DNA of 64,000 nt from Bog-473 sp963704355 (GTDB lineage Bacteria > Actinomycetota > Acidimicrobiia > Acidimicrobiales > RAAP-2), in NCBI GenBank assembly GCA_963704355.1, contig OY969891.1, positions 496,001 to 560,000 on the forward strand. The letters are read 5' to 3'. This document shows, piece by piece, positions 43,960 through 52,262 of this stretch. A program made the position numbers and the translations under genes. Each line of letters starts with the position of its first letter. Position 1 is the stretch's first letter. Below the pieces are notes generated by a model. That model saw nothing but the letters and a program-made list of their open reading frames with translations. It ran no database searches and was not told where the DNA came from.

Positions 43960-45143
43960 ACCATCCCATCCTGGCCGAGAACGCCCTGTTCAAGCTGGTG
44001 GGCGAGATCTTCCACCCCCTCTTCGAACTGTTCGGCTACATCCTGGCGGGCCTCTACGCGGTCTGGCCGAACTACGGCTTCGCCATCACCGGGCTGACCG
44101 TCATCATCATGCTGGCCCTGACGCCGGTCACGGTGAAGAGCACCAAGTCGATGCTGGCCATGCAGCGGCTGCAGCCCGAGATGAAGAAGCTCCAGGCCAA
44201 GTACAAGGGCCCGGAGAACCGGGAGATGCTCAACCAGGAGATGATGCGTCTCTACAAGGAGAACGGGACCAGCCCGTTCGGCGCCTGCCTCCCGAGCCTC
44301 TTGCAGATGCCGTTCCTGATCGTGCTGTACACGTTGATCCGGGGTTTGTCGACGACGGCGACCAAGGTTGTCAACGGGCACAAAATCATCGTCGGAGCGC
44401 CAAGGTATATCCCAACAAATTCTCAAATGCACCAGGCATTGGTCCTCAGTCAGGGGCAAATGCACTGGTGGTTTGGGATGGATTTGTCCTCCCTGCCATT
44501 CTCAAATCACACGACGAATCCATTCACGCATGTCGTGACCACGTCGGTCAGTCAGGCCGTTTTGGTCATTCCGTATCTGGTGCTGATTGTCGCTGCGATG
44601 TTCCTGCAGTACTACCAAATGAAGCAGATGAACAGTCGTAATCCGCAGGCCGCGGCGGCGAATCCACAGATGCAAACCATGCAGAAGTTTTTCCCGCTTA
44701 TTTTCGGCCTTATTTACCTGAGAGTCCCGGCCGGAGCAACGATTTACATGGTTGTGTCGTCCGCCATGCGCATCGGGACACAAGAGGTGATGTTCCGGAG
44801 CGGGATGGTCCAACCCGTGGCGGCCGAACGCGAGATCGGTTCGGCCAAGGAGGGCAAGGAGGACAAGCCACCACCGAAACCCTCCCCCAAGGCCGACCCG
44901 AAAGCCATCGCGAAACCCCCCCCAACCACCCCCACCCGGCGCTCGAGTGCCACCGACGGCACGTCGGCCGGCAAGGGCACCGTGCCGCCGAAGACGGGCG
45001 CTGGGGCGAACGGTCGGTCCAACACGAACGGGCGCAAGCCGACGGGGAAGGCCAACGGCAAGGCGACGGGGAGCGAGCCGGAGCCGCCGGCCCCCAAGGC
45101 GCACCCGCGGTCGCGCTCGAAACGAAGCAGAAAGGCGCGCTGA
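43953..45143 (+). CDS. yidC: Membrane protein insertase YidC/Oxa1
   Basis: 396 residues from a GTG at 43953. The Oxa1 core is intact: a first helix NYGFAITGLTVIIMLALTP, the cytoplasmic loop of basic KSTKSMLAMQRLQPEMKKLQ, and SPFGACLPSLLQMPFLIVLY. Further helices follow around VLVIPYLVLIVAAMFL and KFFPLIFGLIYL. A Lys/Pro-rich, disordered tail of about 110 residues ends the protein. It inserts membrane proteins with or without SecYEG. The segment encoding about residues 140-275 (44371-44770) is near 51% GC while the flanks exceed 65%; the frame stays intact. It is followed by jag after three bases. Confidence 0.94.
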   Translation: MLNHPILAENALFKLVGEIFHPLFELFGYILAGLYAVWPNYGFAITGLTVIIMLALTPVTVKSTKSMLAMQRLQPEMKKLQAKYKGPENREMLNQEMMRLYKENGTSPFGACLPSLLQMPFLIVLYTLIRGLSTTATKVVNGHKIIVGAPRYIPTNSQMHQALVLSQGQMHWWFGMDLSSLPFSNHTTNPFTHVVTTSVSQAVLVIPYLVLIVAAMFLQYYQMKQMNSRNPQAAAANPQMQTMQKFFPLIFGLIYLRVPAGATIYMVVSSAMRIGTQEVMFRSGMVQPVAAEREIGSAKEGKEDKPPPKPSPKADPKAIAKPPPTTPTRRSSATDGTSAGKGTVPPKTGAGANGRSNTNGRKPTGKANGKATGSEPEPPAPKAHPRSRSKRSRKAR

Positions 45144-45146
45144 CCC

Positions 45147-46163
45147 GTGGAGTGGGTAGAGGTCACGGGCAAGACTGTGGACGAAGCAACCGAGCAGGCC
45201 CTCGACCGCCTCGGGGTTGCGGCCGGTGATGCCGAGGTGATCGTGGTCACCGAGCCGAAGATGGGGTTGTTCGGTCGAGTGCGGGAAGAGGCCCGGGTGC
45301 GGGCCCGGGTGCGCCCGGTAGGCGCCCGGCCGAAGCGCGAGCGGTCTCGCCGCGGGGGCGGGCGATCGGGCGCGCAGGGCGGGCGCCAGGGCACCGGACG
45401 AGGCCCCAAGGAGACGTCGGGTCAGAGGTCGGAACACCGGTCCGCCGAAGGCGCCAGCCGTTCTGCGGGCGATTCCGCGGGCGATTCCACCTCAGGGGCC
45501 AATGCCAACGGGTCGGCGACGGCCGGGAGCGGGACCGGGACCAGCCGATCGGCCCGGCGGCGCCGCAATAAGGGTCGGGCTTCGGCGGGGACGGGGACCC
45601 GAGAGGGCTCCCCGAACGGGTCGACGACCGCGCGCACCGTGGCGAAGACTTCCCAAGCGAGCTCGGAGTTGAAGGAGACTGTGGACATGGCAGAGGGCAT
45701 GACGCTCGAAGAGCAAGGTGAGGTAGGTCGGGCGTTCTTGGCCGGGCTGCTGAGTGAGTACGGGATGGAGGGCTCGGTCGAGACCCGCCTCCTCGACGAG
45801 GACACCGTGGAGATCGCTGCGATGGGTGACGACCTCGGCATGCTCGTCGGCCCGCGCGGGTCGACCCTGAGTGCGCTGCAGGACCTGACGCGCGCCGTGG
45901 TGCAGCGGCAGTGCCCCTCGCGTACCGACCGGATCCTGGTGGACGTCGCGGGGTACCGCGAGCGCCGCTCCGCCGCCCTCAAGCGCTTCAGTGTCCAGAT
46001 CGCCGAGGAGGTCCTGGCGTCGGGCAACGAGAAGGCCCTGGAGGCCATGAGCCCGGCCGATCGCAAGTCCGTGCACGATGCCATCAATGAGGTGGCCGGG
46101 GTCGTCACCCGTTCCGAGGGCGAGGACCCGAACCGCTACATCGTCATTGCGCCGGCGGGCTGA
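45147..46163 (+). CDS. jag: Jag/KhpB RNA-binding protein
   Basis: 338 residues from a GTG at 45147. The Jag_N domain (1-55) has VEVTGKTVDEATEQALDRLG and GLFGRVREEARVRARV. A Gly/Ser/Arg-rich linker of about 120 residues follows, then a KH domain with LVGPRGSTLSALQDL and a C-terminal R3H domain with SPADRKSVHDAI (Arg-x3-His). KhpB/Jag binds RNA with KhpA and influences cell wall growth and division; in some species it is a Ser/Thr kinase target. It lies three bases after yidC, as usual. Confidence 0.92.
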   Translation: MEWVEVTGKTVDEATEQALDRLGVAAGDAEVIVVTEPKMGLFGRVREEARVRARVRPVGARPKRERSRRGGGRSGAQGGRQGTGRGPKETSGQRSEHRSAEGASRSAGDSAGDSTSGANANGSATAGSGTGTSRSARRRRNKGRASAGTGTREGSPNGSTTARTVAKTSQASSELKETVDMAEGMTLEEQGEVGRAFLAGLLSEYGMEGSVETRLLDEDTVEIAAMGDDLGMLVGPRGSTLSALQDLTRAVVQRQCPSRTDRILVDVAGYRERRSAALKRFSVQIAEEVLASGNEKALEAMSPADRKSVHDAINEVAGVVTRSEGEDPNRYIVIAPAG

Positions 46164-46248
46164 CGCCCTGGTCGGTGCCGAGCGCCGGGCCGGGGGCGGG
46201 GGCCGGGTCTAGTCGGGCGCGGGAAAGTCACCGGACTCCCCTACGGCG

Positions 46249-46905
46249 ATGTTCGACGTCCTAAGCGAGGCCCGAGAGGCTGGATTCCTGGGCCCAGGGC
46301 CTGTCGAAACGCAACTGCGACACGCAGAAGGGTTCGTCGCCGTCGCCCGCCGTCTGGCCCTCGAGGCCGAGGTGTCTCCCCCGCTGCGGATCGTGGACCT
46401 CGGCTCCGGAGGCGGAATCCCCGGACTGGTCGTGGCCGCTGCGTGGCCCGAGACCACCTTGGTGTTGCTCGAGGCGAACGGCCGTCGCGCCGGGTTTCTC
46501 CGGCGTGCGGTTCCTCGACTCGGTCTGGAGCCACGGGTCACGGTGTTAGAAGCGCGCGCCGAGGCCGCAGGGCGAGATCCCGCCAACCGTGGCGCGTTCG
46601 ACGGGGTCCTGGCGCGGTCGTTCGGCCGGCCGGCGGTCGTCGCCGAATGCGGGGCGCCGTTTCTGAAGGTTGGCGGCTGGATCGTCGTCTCCGAGCCGCC
46701 GGCCGAGGACGTCCGAGAAGGCGAGGCTCGGGAACTCACCGAGACGCCGTCTCGATGGCCGGCGAGCGCTCTGGCCGAGTTCGGGCTCGAGCCGGCCCAG
46801 GTCGTCCGGGAGGGGGCTTCGTACCAGGTGCTGCGCCAGATCAAACCCTGCCCCAGCCGGTTTCCGCGTCGCAACGGCGTTCCCGCCAAGAGACCCCTTT
46901 TCTGA
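46249..46905 (+). CDS. rsmG: 16S rRNA (guanine-N7) methyltransferase RsmG
   Basis: 218 residues. The SAM-binding motif is RIVDLGSGGGIPGLV at about 47-61, followed by LVLLEANGRRAGFLRR and VLEARAE, the GidB/RsmG pattern. It methylates G527 of 16S rRNA; loss gives low-level streptomycin resistance. The start ATG at 46249 lies 85 bases after jag. The protein ends in a basic RFPRRNGVPAKRPLF tail. The parS sites and parA follow. Confidence 0.93.
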   Translation: MFDVLSEAREAGFLGPGPVETQLRHAEGFVAVARRLALEAEVSPPLRIVDLGSGGGIPGLVVAAAWPETTLVLLEANGRRAGFLRRAVPRLGLEPRVTVLEARAEAAGRDPANRGAFDGVLARSFGRPAVVAECGAPFLKVGGWIVVSEPPAEDVREGEARELTETPSRWPASALAEFGLEPAQVVREGASYQVLRQIKPCPSRFPRRNGVPAKRPLF

Positions 46906-47017
46906 TGGCCCTCCGGGTCCTTTGTGGACCGTGCGTCCCAAGTGTCCGGTAGCTGAGCGGTCACGGGATCCCAGGCCGATAGCTTGAGAGCTATTCCAAC
47001 GGCATGCCTCGGGGTCC

Positions 47018-47033
47018 TGTTCCACGTGAAACA
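47018..47033. promoter_or_regulatory. parS: parS site 1
   Basis: TGTTCCACGTGAAACA differs from the parS consensus TGTTTCACGTGAAACA at one base. It lies between rsmG and parA, the normal place for parS near the origin, and is a ParB binding and loading site. Confidence 0.92.
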
Positions 47034-47064
47034 TTCTCGAGGGCCTTTCCGCTCCGCAACGTGA

Positions 47065-47080
47065 CGTTTCACGTGGAACA
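47065..47080. promoter_or_regulatory. parS: parS site 2
   Basis: CGTTTCACGTGGAACA matches the parS palindrome with two changes, one at the edge. It is 47 bases from site 1, about four and a half helical turns, so the two sites lie on roughly opposite faces. Both lie just upstream of parA. Confidence 0.9.
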
Positions 47081-47133
47081 AAACCTCAAGCCTTGACCTT
47101 CGCTGAGCGGGGAGCCAGGATAGGCGGCGTAAT

Positions 47134-48549
47134 GTGGCGATTCGGAATGCCTGCCTGATGCGCATCCGGCGCAGAGACAAGCAATCACCACTGACACCAG
47201 CCCCCGCCCAACAGACGCCCGCTTCCGACCCAGAAGGCCCGACGTCGATGGACCCCGTCAAGAGCCTGATTTCGGAGGCTCCGGCACCGACGGAATCATC
47301 GCCGGCCCAGCCCTCTCCGGCCCAGCCCCCGGTCTTCGACCAGGCCGTCGTGGCCCCCCAGGAGCCGGCGCAGGAGCCGGCGCAGGAGTTGGAGCATGAG
47401 CCCGATCCACAGATGGGACGGGAGAAAGCCGCCGACCTGGCACCTGACGTGGCAAAAGCGACAACCGCTCCCGAACCGGACAAGACTTCCGAGATTGCTG
47501 AAGAGCCCCACTCCCCTGGTGCCGGGGCGGATGCTTCAGATTCCGTCGTACCGGAGCCTGACGGCCCGCTGGCGGCCGTAGAGCAGGATGTAGGTCCCAC
47601 CCCCCCGACAGCAGCCGAGGAGCCAGAGGCGGACATGGCCAAGAAGCCGAAGCCCGACAAAAAGCCCAGGGCGGCGGAGGCGTCCGCCGCCGCCGAGCCG
47701 GTCATGCGTGCACCCACCATCGGGAGCGAGGCCAACGAGCTCTTGAACGGCTCGAAGCCTGCGGCGCGGGACCTCCCCCGGGTCATCGCCATCGCGAACC
47801 AGAAGGGTGGTGTGGGCAAGACCACGACCACGGTCAACCTGGGCGCTGCACTGGCCGAGCAGGGCTATCGGGTGCTGGTGATCGACCTTGATCCGCAGGG
47901 AAACGCCACCACCGGGCTCGGCGTGGAGGCTCGCAACTTCGAGCTCTCCATGTACGACGTCATCATGCGGGAACAACCGCTGGAGGACTGCATCGAGCCC
48001 ACCAGCGTCAAGAACCTCTTCGTGGCCCCGGCGACGATCGACCTGGCCGGGGTCGAGATCGAGCTCGTCCCCGCCTTCAGCCGAGAGCTCAAGCTCAAGC
48101 GGGCTATCGACACCATCGTGGACGACTTCGACTTCGTGCTCATCGACTGCCCGCCCTCCCTCGGGCTCATCACCGTCAACGGCCTGGCGGCGGCGGACGA
48201 AGTGCTCGTGCCGATCCAGTGCGAGTACTACGCCCTCGAGGGCTTGAGCCAGCTGCTCCGCAACGTGAACCTGGTCTCGACCAACCTGAACGAGACCCTC
48301 GAGGTCACGACCATCGTCCTGACCATGTACGACTCGAGGACCCGGCTGTCGGTCGACGTGGCCAACGAGGTCCGGGAGCACTTCTCCGAGCGGGTCTGCC
48401 GGGTGGTGATCCCCCGCACCGTCCGCCTCTCCGAAGCCCCCTCGTTCGGGCAGCCCATCACGGTTTTCGATCCTTCCTCGCGAGGCGCCGTGGCCTACCG
48501 CGAGCTGGCCAAGGAGGTGAGCAATGGCGCGCCGCAGCGGACTCGGTAA
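47134..48549 (+). CDS. parA: Chromosome-partitioning ATPase ParA (Soj) with a long N-terminal extension
   Basis: 471 residues if started at the GTG at 47134; ATG codons at 47158, 47248, 47413, 47635 and 47704 are alternatives. The ATPase core begins near residue 215: deviant Walker A QKGGVGKTT at 223-231, IDLDPQGNATTGLG, and IDCPPSLGLITVN. The 214 residues before it are Pro/Glu/Ala/Asp-rich and disordered, ending in a Lys-rich patch (MAKKPKPDKKPRA) right after ATG 47635, which has GAGG upstream and would give a 304-residue protein of normal type. Third-base GC is lower in the extension. ParA moves ParB-parS complexes. Its end overlaps parB by 26 bases. Confidence 0.9.
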   Translation: MAIRNACLMRIRRRDKQSPLTPAPAQQTPASDPEGPTSMDPVKSLISEAPAPTESSPAQPSPAQPPVFDQAVVAPQEPAQEPAQELEHEPDPQMGREKAADLAPDVAKATTAPEPDKTSEIAEEPHSPGAGADASDSVVPEPDGPLAAVEQDVGPTPPTAAEEPEADMAKKPKPDKKPRAAEASAAAEPVMRAPTIGSEANELLNGSKPAARDLPRVIAIANQKGGVGKTTTTVNLGAALAEQGYRVLVIDLDPQGNATTGLGVEARNFELSMYDVIMREQPLEDCIEPTSVKNLFVAPATIDLAGVEIELVPAFSRELKLKRAIDTIVDDFDFVLIDCPPSLGLITVNGLAAADEVLVPIQCEYYALEGLSQLLRNVNLVSTNLNETLEVTTIVLTMYDSRTRLSVDVANEVREHFSERVCRVVIPRTVRLSEAPSFGQPITVFDPSSRGAVAYRELAKEVSNGAPQRTR

Positions 48550-49483
48550 GGGCCTCAGCGCCCTGATTCCGAGCGAAGCCGTCGGGGAGTCCGACTCCCT
48601 GCTCCGGGTGGTGCCGATCTCGCACATCCGACCCAACTCGTTCCAGCCCCGCAGCCACTTCGACGACGAGTCGATGGCCGCCCTGGCCGCGTCCATCAAG
48701 GCGGTGGGCCTGCTTCAGCCGGTCTTGGTGCGGGAGATCCACGACGAGAACGAGTCCTATGAGCTGATCGCGGGGGAGCGACGCTGGCGGGCGGCCCGGC
48801 GGGCCGGGCTCCAGACGATCCCGGTCCTCGTGCAGGTGGCCGACGACGTGGCCAGCCTCGAGCAGGCCCTGGTCGAGAACCTCCACCGGGTCGACCTCAA
48901 CGCCCTCGAGGAGGCCGCGGCCTACCAGCAACTGATCGACGAGTTCGGCTTGACCCATGAGCAGGTGGCCAGCCGCATGGGCAAGGGCCGGGCGACCATC
49001 ACCAACACACTGCGCTTGTTGCAGCTGCCCGCGGGCGCCCAGCAGGCGTTGGCGGAGCGCACCATCTCGGCCGGCCATGCCCGGGCCCTGCTCGGCACCC
49101 CGGACCGGGCGCTCCAGGAGAAGCTGGTCGAGCGGATCGTGGACGAGGGCCTGACCGTGCGCGCCGTGGAGGATCTCGTACGGGGCGGTGGTTCGGAGCT
49201 CCACGTCGTCCCCGAGCCGGGCGGCGAGCCGGCCGCCGCTCAGACCCCTCCCGAAAAGGGTACGACCAAAGGTACGACCGAGCCGGCGGCCCGCCGGCCG
49301 GCCGAGCGCAAGCTGCCCGAGCCCGGCGTCCTCGAGCTCGAGGAGCTGCTGTCGACCTACCTCAACACCAGGGTCAAGGTCGACATCCAGAACCGCAGGG
49401 GGCGCCTGATGGTCGAGTTCGCCACGCTCGAGGATCTCGAGCGCATCTACCGCGCCATGGTCGGTGACGCAGGCGTCGCATAG
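48524..49483 (+). CDS. parB: Chromosome-partitioning CTPase ParB (Spo0J)
   Basis: 319 residues, ATG at 48524 inside the end of parA. The N-terminal box RSGLGKGLSALIP that stimulates ParA is present, then the CTP-binding GERRWRAARRAGL motif, the partner motif VENLHRVDLNALEEA, the parS-reading helix-turn-helix (THEQVASRMGKGRATITNTLRL), and a C-terminal dimerisation domain after an Ala/Pro linker. It binds the two parS sites just upstream of parA and spreads as a CTP-dependent clamp. An inverted pair of DnaA-box-like sequences follows the stop. Confidence 0.95.
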   Translation: MARRSGLGKGLSALIPSEAVGESDSLLRVVPISHIRPNSFQPRSHFDDESMAALAASIKAVGLLQPVLVREIHDENESYELIAGERRWRAARRAGLQTIPVLVQVADDVASLEQALVENLHRVDLNALEEAAAYQQLIDEFGLTHEQVASRMGKGRATITNTLRLLQLPAGAQQALAERTISAGHARALLGTPDRALQEKLVERIVDEGLTVRAVEDLVRGGGSELHVVPEPGGEPAAAQTPPEKGTTKGTTEPAARRPAERKLPEPGVLELEELLSTYLNTRVKVDIQNRRGRLMVEFATLEDLERIYRAMVGDAGVA

Positions 49484-49513
49484 TTCGCGTAACTGTCAAG
49501 GGTCGGTTCAGCT

Positions 49514-49546
49514 TCATCCACAACCTGTGCATGATGTTGTGGATTG
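49514..49546. promoter_or_regulatory. Inverted DnaA-box-like pair after parB
   Basis: TCATCCACA (49514-49522) and TGTGGATTG (49538-49546) face each other; the shared core ATCCACAA/TTGTGGAT is a perfect 8-base inverted repeat with a 13-base spacer. It lies in the 162-base gap between the convergent parB and cwlM-like genes. It could bind DnaA or act as a shared terminator hairpin; there is no T-run. Confidence 0.4.
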
Positions 49547-49645
49547 TCACGTCGGTCACGTGCCCGAAGGTTTGATCACAGAACCGTCGCCTGGGGCACC
49601 GGGATTTCAAACGCCAGTGGCACGCTGACGCATAATTACTGGTAA

Positions 49646-50584
49646 TCAGTCCCAGGAAGCGTCGGCCCAGTACCCGAGAGCGACCGAGAGGGCGGCCGCC
49701 AACGCCGGTGCCTGCTCGACGACCGTGCTGGCCGGGCCAACCTCGACGAGCACCGCAGGCATGCGCGTCTCGCGCAGGATGGGCACCGACATGCCGTGGA
49801 CACCGCCGTCGGTGACACCGAGCGCTCCGGGCACAGTGCCCTGCACGAGCTCGGCCAGCCGGCGCCCGCCGGGGGATTCGTCGTGGGCGCCGGACCAGAA
49901 CGCCGTCCGGCACGCCGAGGCCGACGGGTTGAGGCGCAGCCCGACGAAGACGTCGACGCCGAGCTCGTTGGCCTCCTTGGCCTGGACGCTGGCGTCGGGG
50001 TGGTGCAGCTCGCTGACCCGGGTCCCGGCCAGGGTCAGGCGCCGGCGCAGGGCGCCCGTGACGCTGCCCAGCCCGCCGCTCTCGCCGACGGCGACGTGAC
50101 GCCCCCGCAAGGTCGGGGGGGCGTCACGCAGGGCGGCCCGCTCACGCACCGAGGACACCGGCCGCGGGTCGCGGTGGCGGCTCTCGAGGCGCAGCAGCTC
50201 ACGCAGCGTCGCCCCGCCGACGATGCCGTCGACGGGCACGCCGGCGTTGCGTTGGAATTCGCCCAGCGCCCTGGTGGTGGCGTCCCCGAAGATCCCGTCG
50301 ACCCGTGTCGTGTCGAAGCCCAACGTGCAGAGGCGCTGTTGGAGCTCGGCGACGTCGTCACCTCGCAGCATGGGGGTCCGGCGGTACAAGAAGCGGTCGC
50401 CGAGCCGAAAACCGGCTTCCACCAGGGTGTTCCAAGTCTGGGCGCCACACACCCCGTCGACCCGGAGCCCGCGCAGGCGCTGGAAGGCCTGCACGGCGGC
50501 ACGGGTGGCGAGGCCGAAGATGCCGTCGGCGTCGACGGGCGCGCCCGGGAGGATAGCGGTGAGGCGGTGTTGGACGTCGGACAC
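49646..50584 (-). CDS. CwlM-like protein: two peptidoglycan-binding domains and an amidase_3-like domain without zinc ligands
   Basis: 312 residues from the GTG at 50584; the first peptidoglycan-binding repeat seems to begin earlier (IGDRGPAVSDVQHRL), so a CTG at 50617, just after the trxA stop, may be the true start. Two PG-binding repeats (VDADGIFGLATRAAVQAFQR; VDGIFGDATTRALGEFQRNAG) precede an amidase_3-like region. Its usual DPGHGG is replaced by AVGESGG and the second His of SIHxN is lost (GLRLNP), so zinc hydrolysis is unlikely. There is no signal peptide. This fits mycobacterial CwlM, a cytoplasmic PknB target that activates MurA. The C-terminal phosphothreonine tail of that protein is missing here. 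It lies between parB and trxA as CwlM does. Confidence 0.75.
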   Translation of the reverse strand: MSDVQHRLTAILPGAPVDADGIFGLATRAAVQAFQRLRGLRVDGVCGAQTWNTLVEAGFRLGDRFLYRRTPMLRGDDVAELQQRLCTLGFDTTRVDGIFGDATTRALGEFQRNAGVPVDGIVGGATLRELLRLESRHRDPRPVSSVRERAALRDAPPTLRGRHVAVGESGGLGSVTGALRRRLTLAGTRVSELHHPDASVQAKEANELGVDVFVGLRLNPSASACRTAFWSGAHDESPGGRRLAELVQGTVPGALGVTDGGVHGMSVPILRETRMPAVLVEVGPASTVVEQAPALAAALSVALGYWADASWD

Positions 50585-50619
50585 CGCGGGGCCGCGGTCT
50601 CCGATGGCAAGCGGCAGGC

Positions 50620-50946
50620 CTACAGGTAGGCCGAGATCTCCTCGAGCAGCGCGCCCTTGGGCTTCGCCCCGATCAGGCGTACCGCGGGCTCGCCGTCCTT
50701 GAACAGGATCAGCGTCGGGATGCTCATCACGTCGAAGCGGCGCGTCACGTCCAGGTTGTCGTCGATGTTCAGCTTCGCGATCCGGACCTTGCCCGCCTGC
50801 TCCTCGGCGATCTCCTCGAGGACCGGGGCGATCATCTTGCATGGGCCACACCACTCGGCCCAGAAGTCCACCAGGACGGGGACGTCAGAACTTTTGACAT
50901 TCTCGTCAAACGTAGCGTCGGTGAGGGTCTCGATCTTCTCGCTCAT
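50620..50946 (-). CDS. trxA: Thioredoxin
   Basis: 108 residues. The redox motif WCGPC is at 32-36 (Cys33, Cys36) and the cis-Pro lies in MSIPTLILF. The ATG at 50946 is preferred over the GTG at 50949 because the AGGAG ribosome site is five bases ahead of it. It receives electrons from the thioredoxin reductase encoded 50 bases upstream on the same strand. The cwlM-like gene follows directly. The trxB-trxA-cwlM order is the mycobacterial one. Confidence 0.95.
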   Translation of the reverse strand: MSEKIETLTDATFDENVKSSDVPVLVDFWAEWCGPCKMIAPVLEEIAEEQAGKVRIAKLNIDDNLDVTRRFDVMSIPTLILFKDGEPAVRLIGAKPKGALLEEISAYL

Positions 50947-50995
50947 CACATCTCCTTGTCAGCGGGTGTAACGCCGGGTGACCTGGTTCTGTTCC

Positions 50996-51958
50996 CTACT
51001 CGCCTCTCATTTCGAGCCAGCGCTCGGCGTCGATGGCCGCCATGCAGCCCGAACCGGCCGAGGTCACGGCCTGGCGGTAGTAGTGGTCCTGCACGTCGCC
51101 ACACGCAAAGACGCCGTCCACGCTGGTGCGCGTGGTGCCGTCGAGCGTCTTGACGTACCCGTTTTGGTCGAGCTCGAGCTGACCCTTCACGAGGACGGTG
51201 TTGGGCTCATGGCCGATGGCGACGAAGAGGCCGGTGGCGTCGAGCTCCGACTCCGCGCCCGTGACCGTGTCGCGAAGGCGGAGACCGCTCACCTTGGTGT
51301 CCCCGCACACGTCGGCGACCACCGAGTTCCACTTGAACTCGATCTTCTCGTTGGCGTAGGCCCGCTTCTGCAGGATCTTGGAGGCCCGCAGCTCGTCGCG
51401 CCGGACGATGACGCTGACCTTGGAGCCGAACCTGGCCAAGAAGATCGCCTCCTCCATGGCCGAGTCCCCACCGCCGACCACTGCGATGTGCTGCTCCCGG
51501 AAGAAGAAACCGTCACAGGTGGCGCAGGTCGAGACCCCGTAGCCGAGCAGGCGTTCCTCGTTGGAGACGCCGAGCATGAGGGAGCGGGCGCCGGTGGCGA
51601 CAATGAGCACGTCCGCGACCACCGTCGGCTCGTCGGCGCCAGGGTCGCCCACCCAGACCTCGAAGGGCCAGGGGGTCAGGTCGACACGGCTCACCTTGGC
51701 GGTGCGGATCTCGGCCTCGAAGCGGAGCGCCTGGGCGCGCATGATGCCCATGAGCTCGGGGCCCATGATCCCGTCGACGAAGCCCGGGTAGTTCTCGACG
51801 TCGGTGGTCAGCATCAGCTGGCCGCCCGGTTGGTCACTCGTCGACGACGGCTCCCCCTCTATGACCAGGGGCTGGAGCTGGGCCCGCGCGGTGTAGAGGG
51901 CGGCCGTCAGCCCGGCCGGCCCGCTTCCGATGATGACGACCTCGCGACGCTCAGGCAT
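50996..51958 (-). CDS. trxB: Thioredoxin reductase
   Basis: 320 residues. The FAD-binding GSGPAGLTAALYTARA, redox-active CATC at 145-148, the NADPH-binding VVGGGDSAMEEA and the C-terminal VFACGDVQD are all present, as in low-molecular-weight bacterial TrxR. It reduces thioredoxin with NADPH. Its start overlaps the end of a small membrane protein gene by eight bases, and trxA follows 49 bases later, so the three are likely one operon. Confidence 0.95.
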   Translation of the reverse strand: MPERREVVIIGSGPAGLTAALYTARAQLQPLVIEGEPSSTSDQPGGQLMLTTDVENYPGFVDGIMGPELMGIMRAQALRFEAEIRTAKVSRVDLTPWPFEVWVGDPGADEPTVVADVLIVATGARSLMLGVSNEERLLGYGVSTCATCDGFFFREQHIAVVGGGDSAMEEAIFLARFGSKVSVIVRRDELRASKILQKRAYANEKIEFKWNSVVADVCGDTKVSGLRLRDTVTGAESELDATGLFVAIGHEPNTVLVKGQLELDQNGYVKTLDGTTRTSVDGVFACGDVQDHYYRQAVTSAGSGCMAAIDAERWLEMRGE

Positions 51959-52253
51959 CGGGGGGGAGGCCGCGGCGCGCGTAGAGCACGGCGCCGACGG
52001 CGCTGAAGATCAGCCCGAGGACGATGTACGAGGCCCAGATGCGGTGGCCGGCGATGGTCGTCAGCCGGATGAAGCCGATGCAGAACATGACGATGACGGT
52101 AAGGCCGACCACGGCGATGATGACGCCGAAGACGACGCTGCGGGCGGCCACGATGGCCGGCCGCACGGCGCGGTCGTTGACAGTCGCCACCACCGTGTCG
52201 ATGGTGTCGAGGGCACGGGTGGACAGTGCGTCCCCGATGTCGTTCTCAGCCAC
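51951..52253 (-). CDS. Small membrane protein with two transmembrane helices
   Basis: 100 residues. A soluble head of about 35 residues (MAENDIGDALSTRALDTIDT) is followed by two helices, SVVFGVIIAVVGLTVIVMFCIGF and ASYIVLGLIFSAVGAVLY, and a basic end. I do not recognise a named family, though similar small proteins precede trxB in related genomes as far as I recall. It starts 10 bases after the DegV stop and overlaps trxB by eight bases, which suggests co-translation. Confidence 0.7.
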   Translation of the reverse strand: MAENDIGDALSTRALDTIDTVVATVNDRAVRPAIVAARSVVFGVIIAVVGLTVIVMFCIGFIRLTTIAGHRIWASYIVLGLIFSAVGAVLYARRGLPPDA

Positions 52254-52262
52254 GGCGTGAGA

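Noticed and set aside
49268..49300. Gly-Thr-Thr repeat in parB as a possible frameshift or insertion
   Set aside because: It lies in the normal disordered linker between the DNA-binding and dimerisation domains, and the frame is intact.
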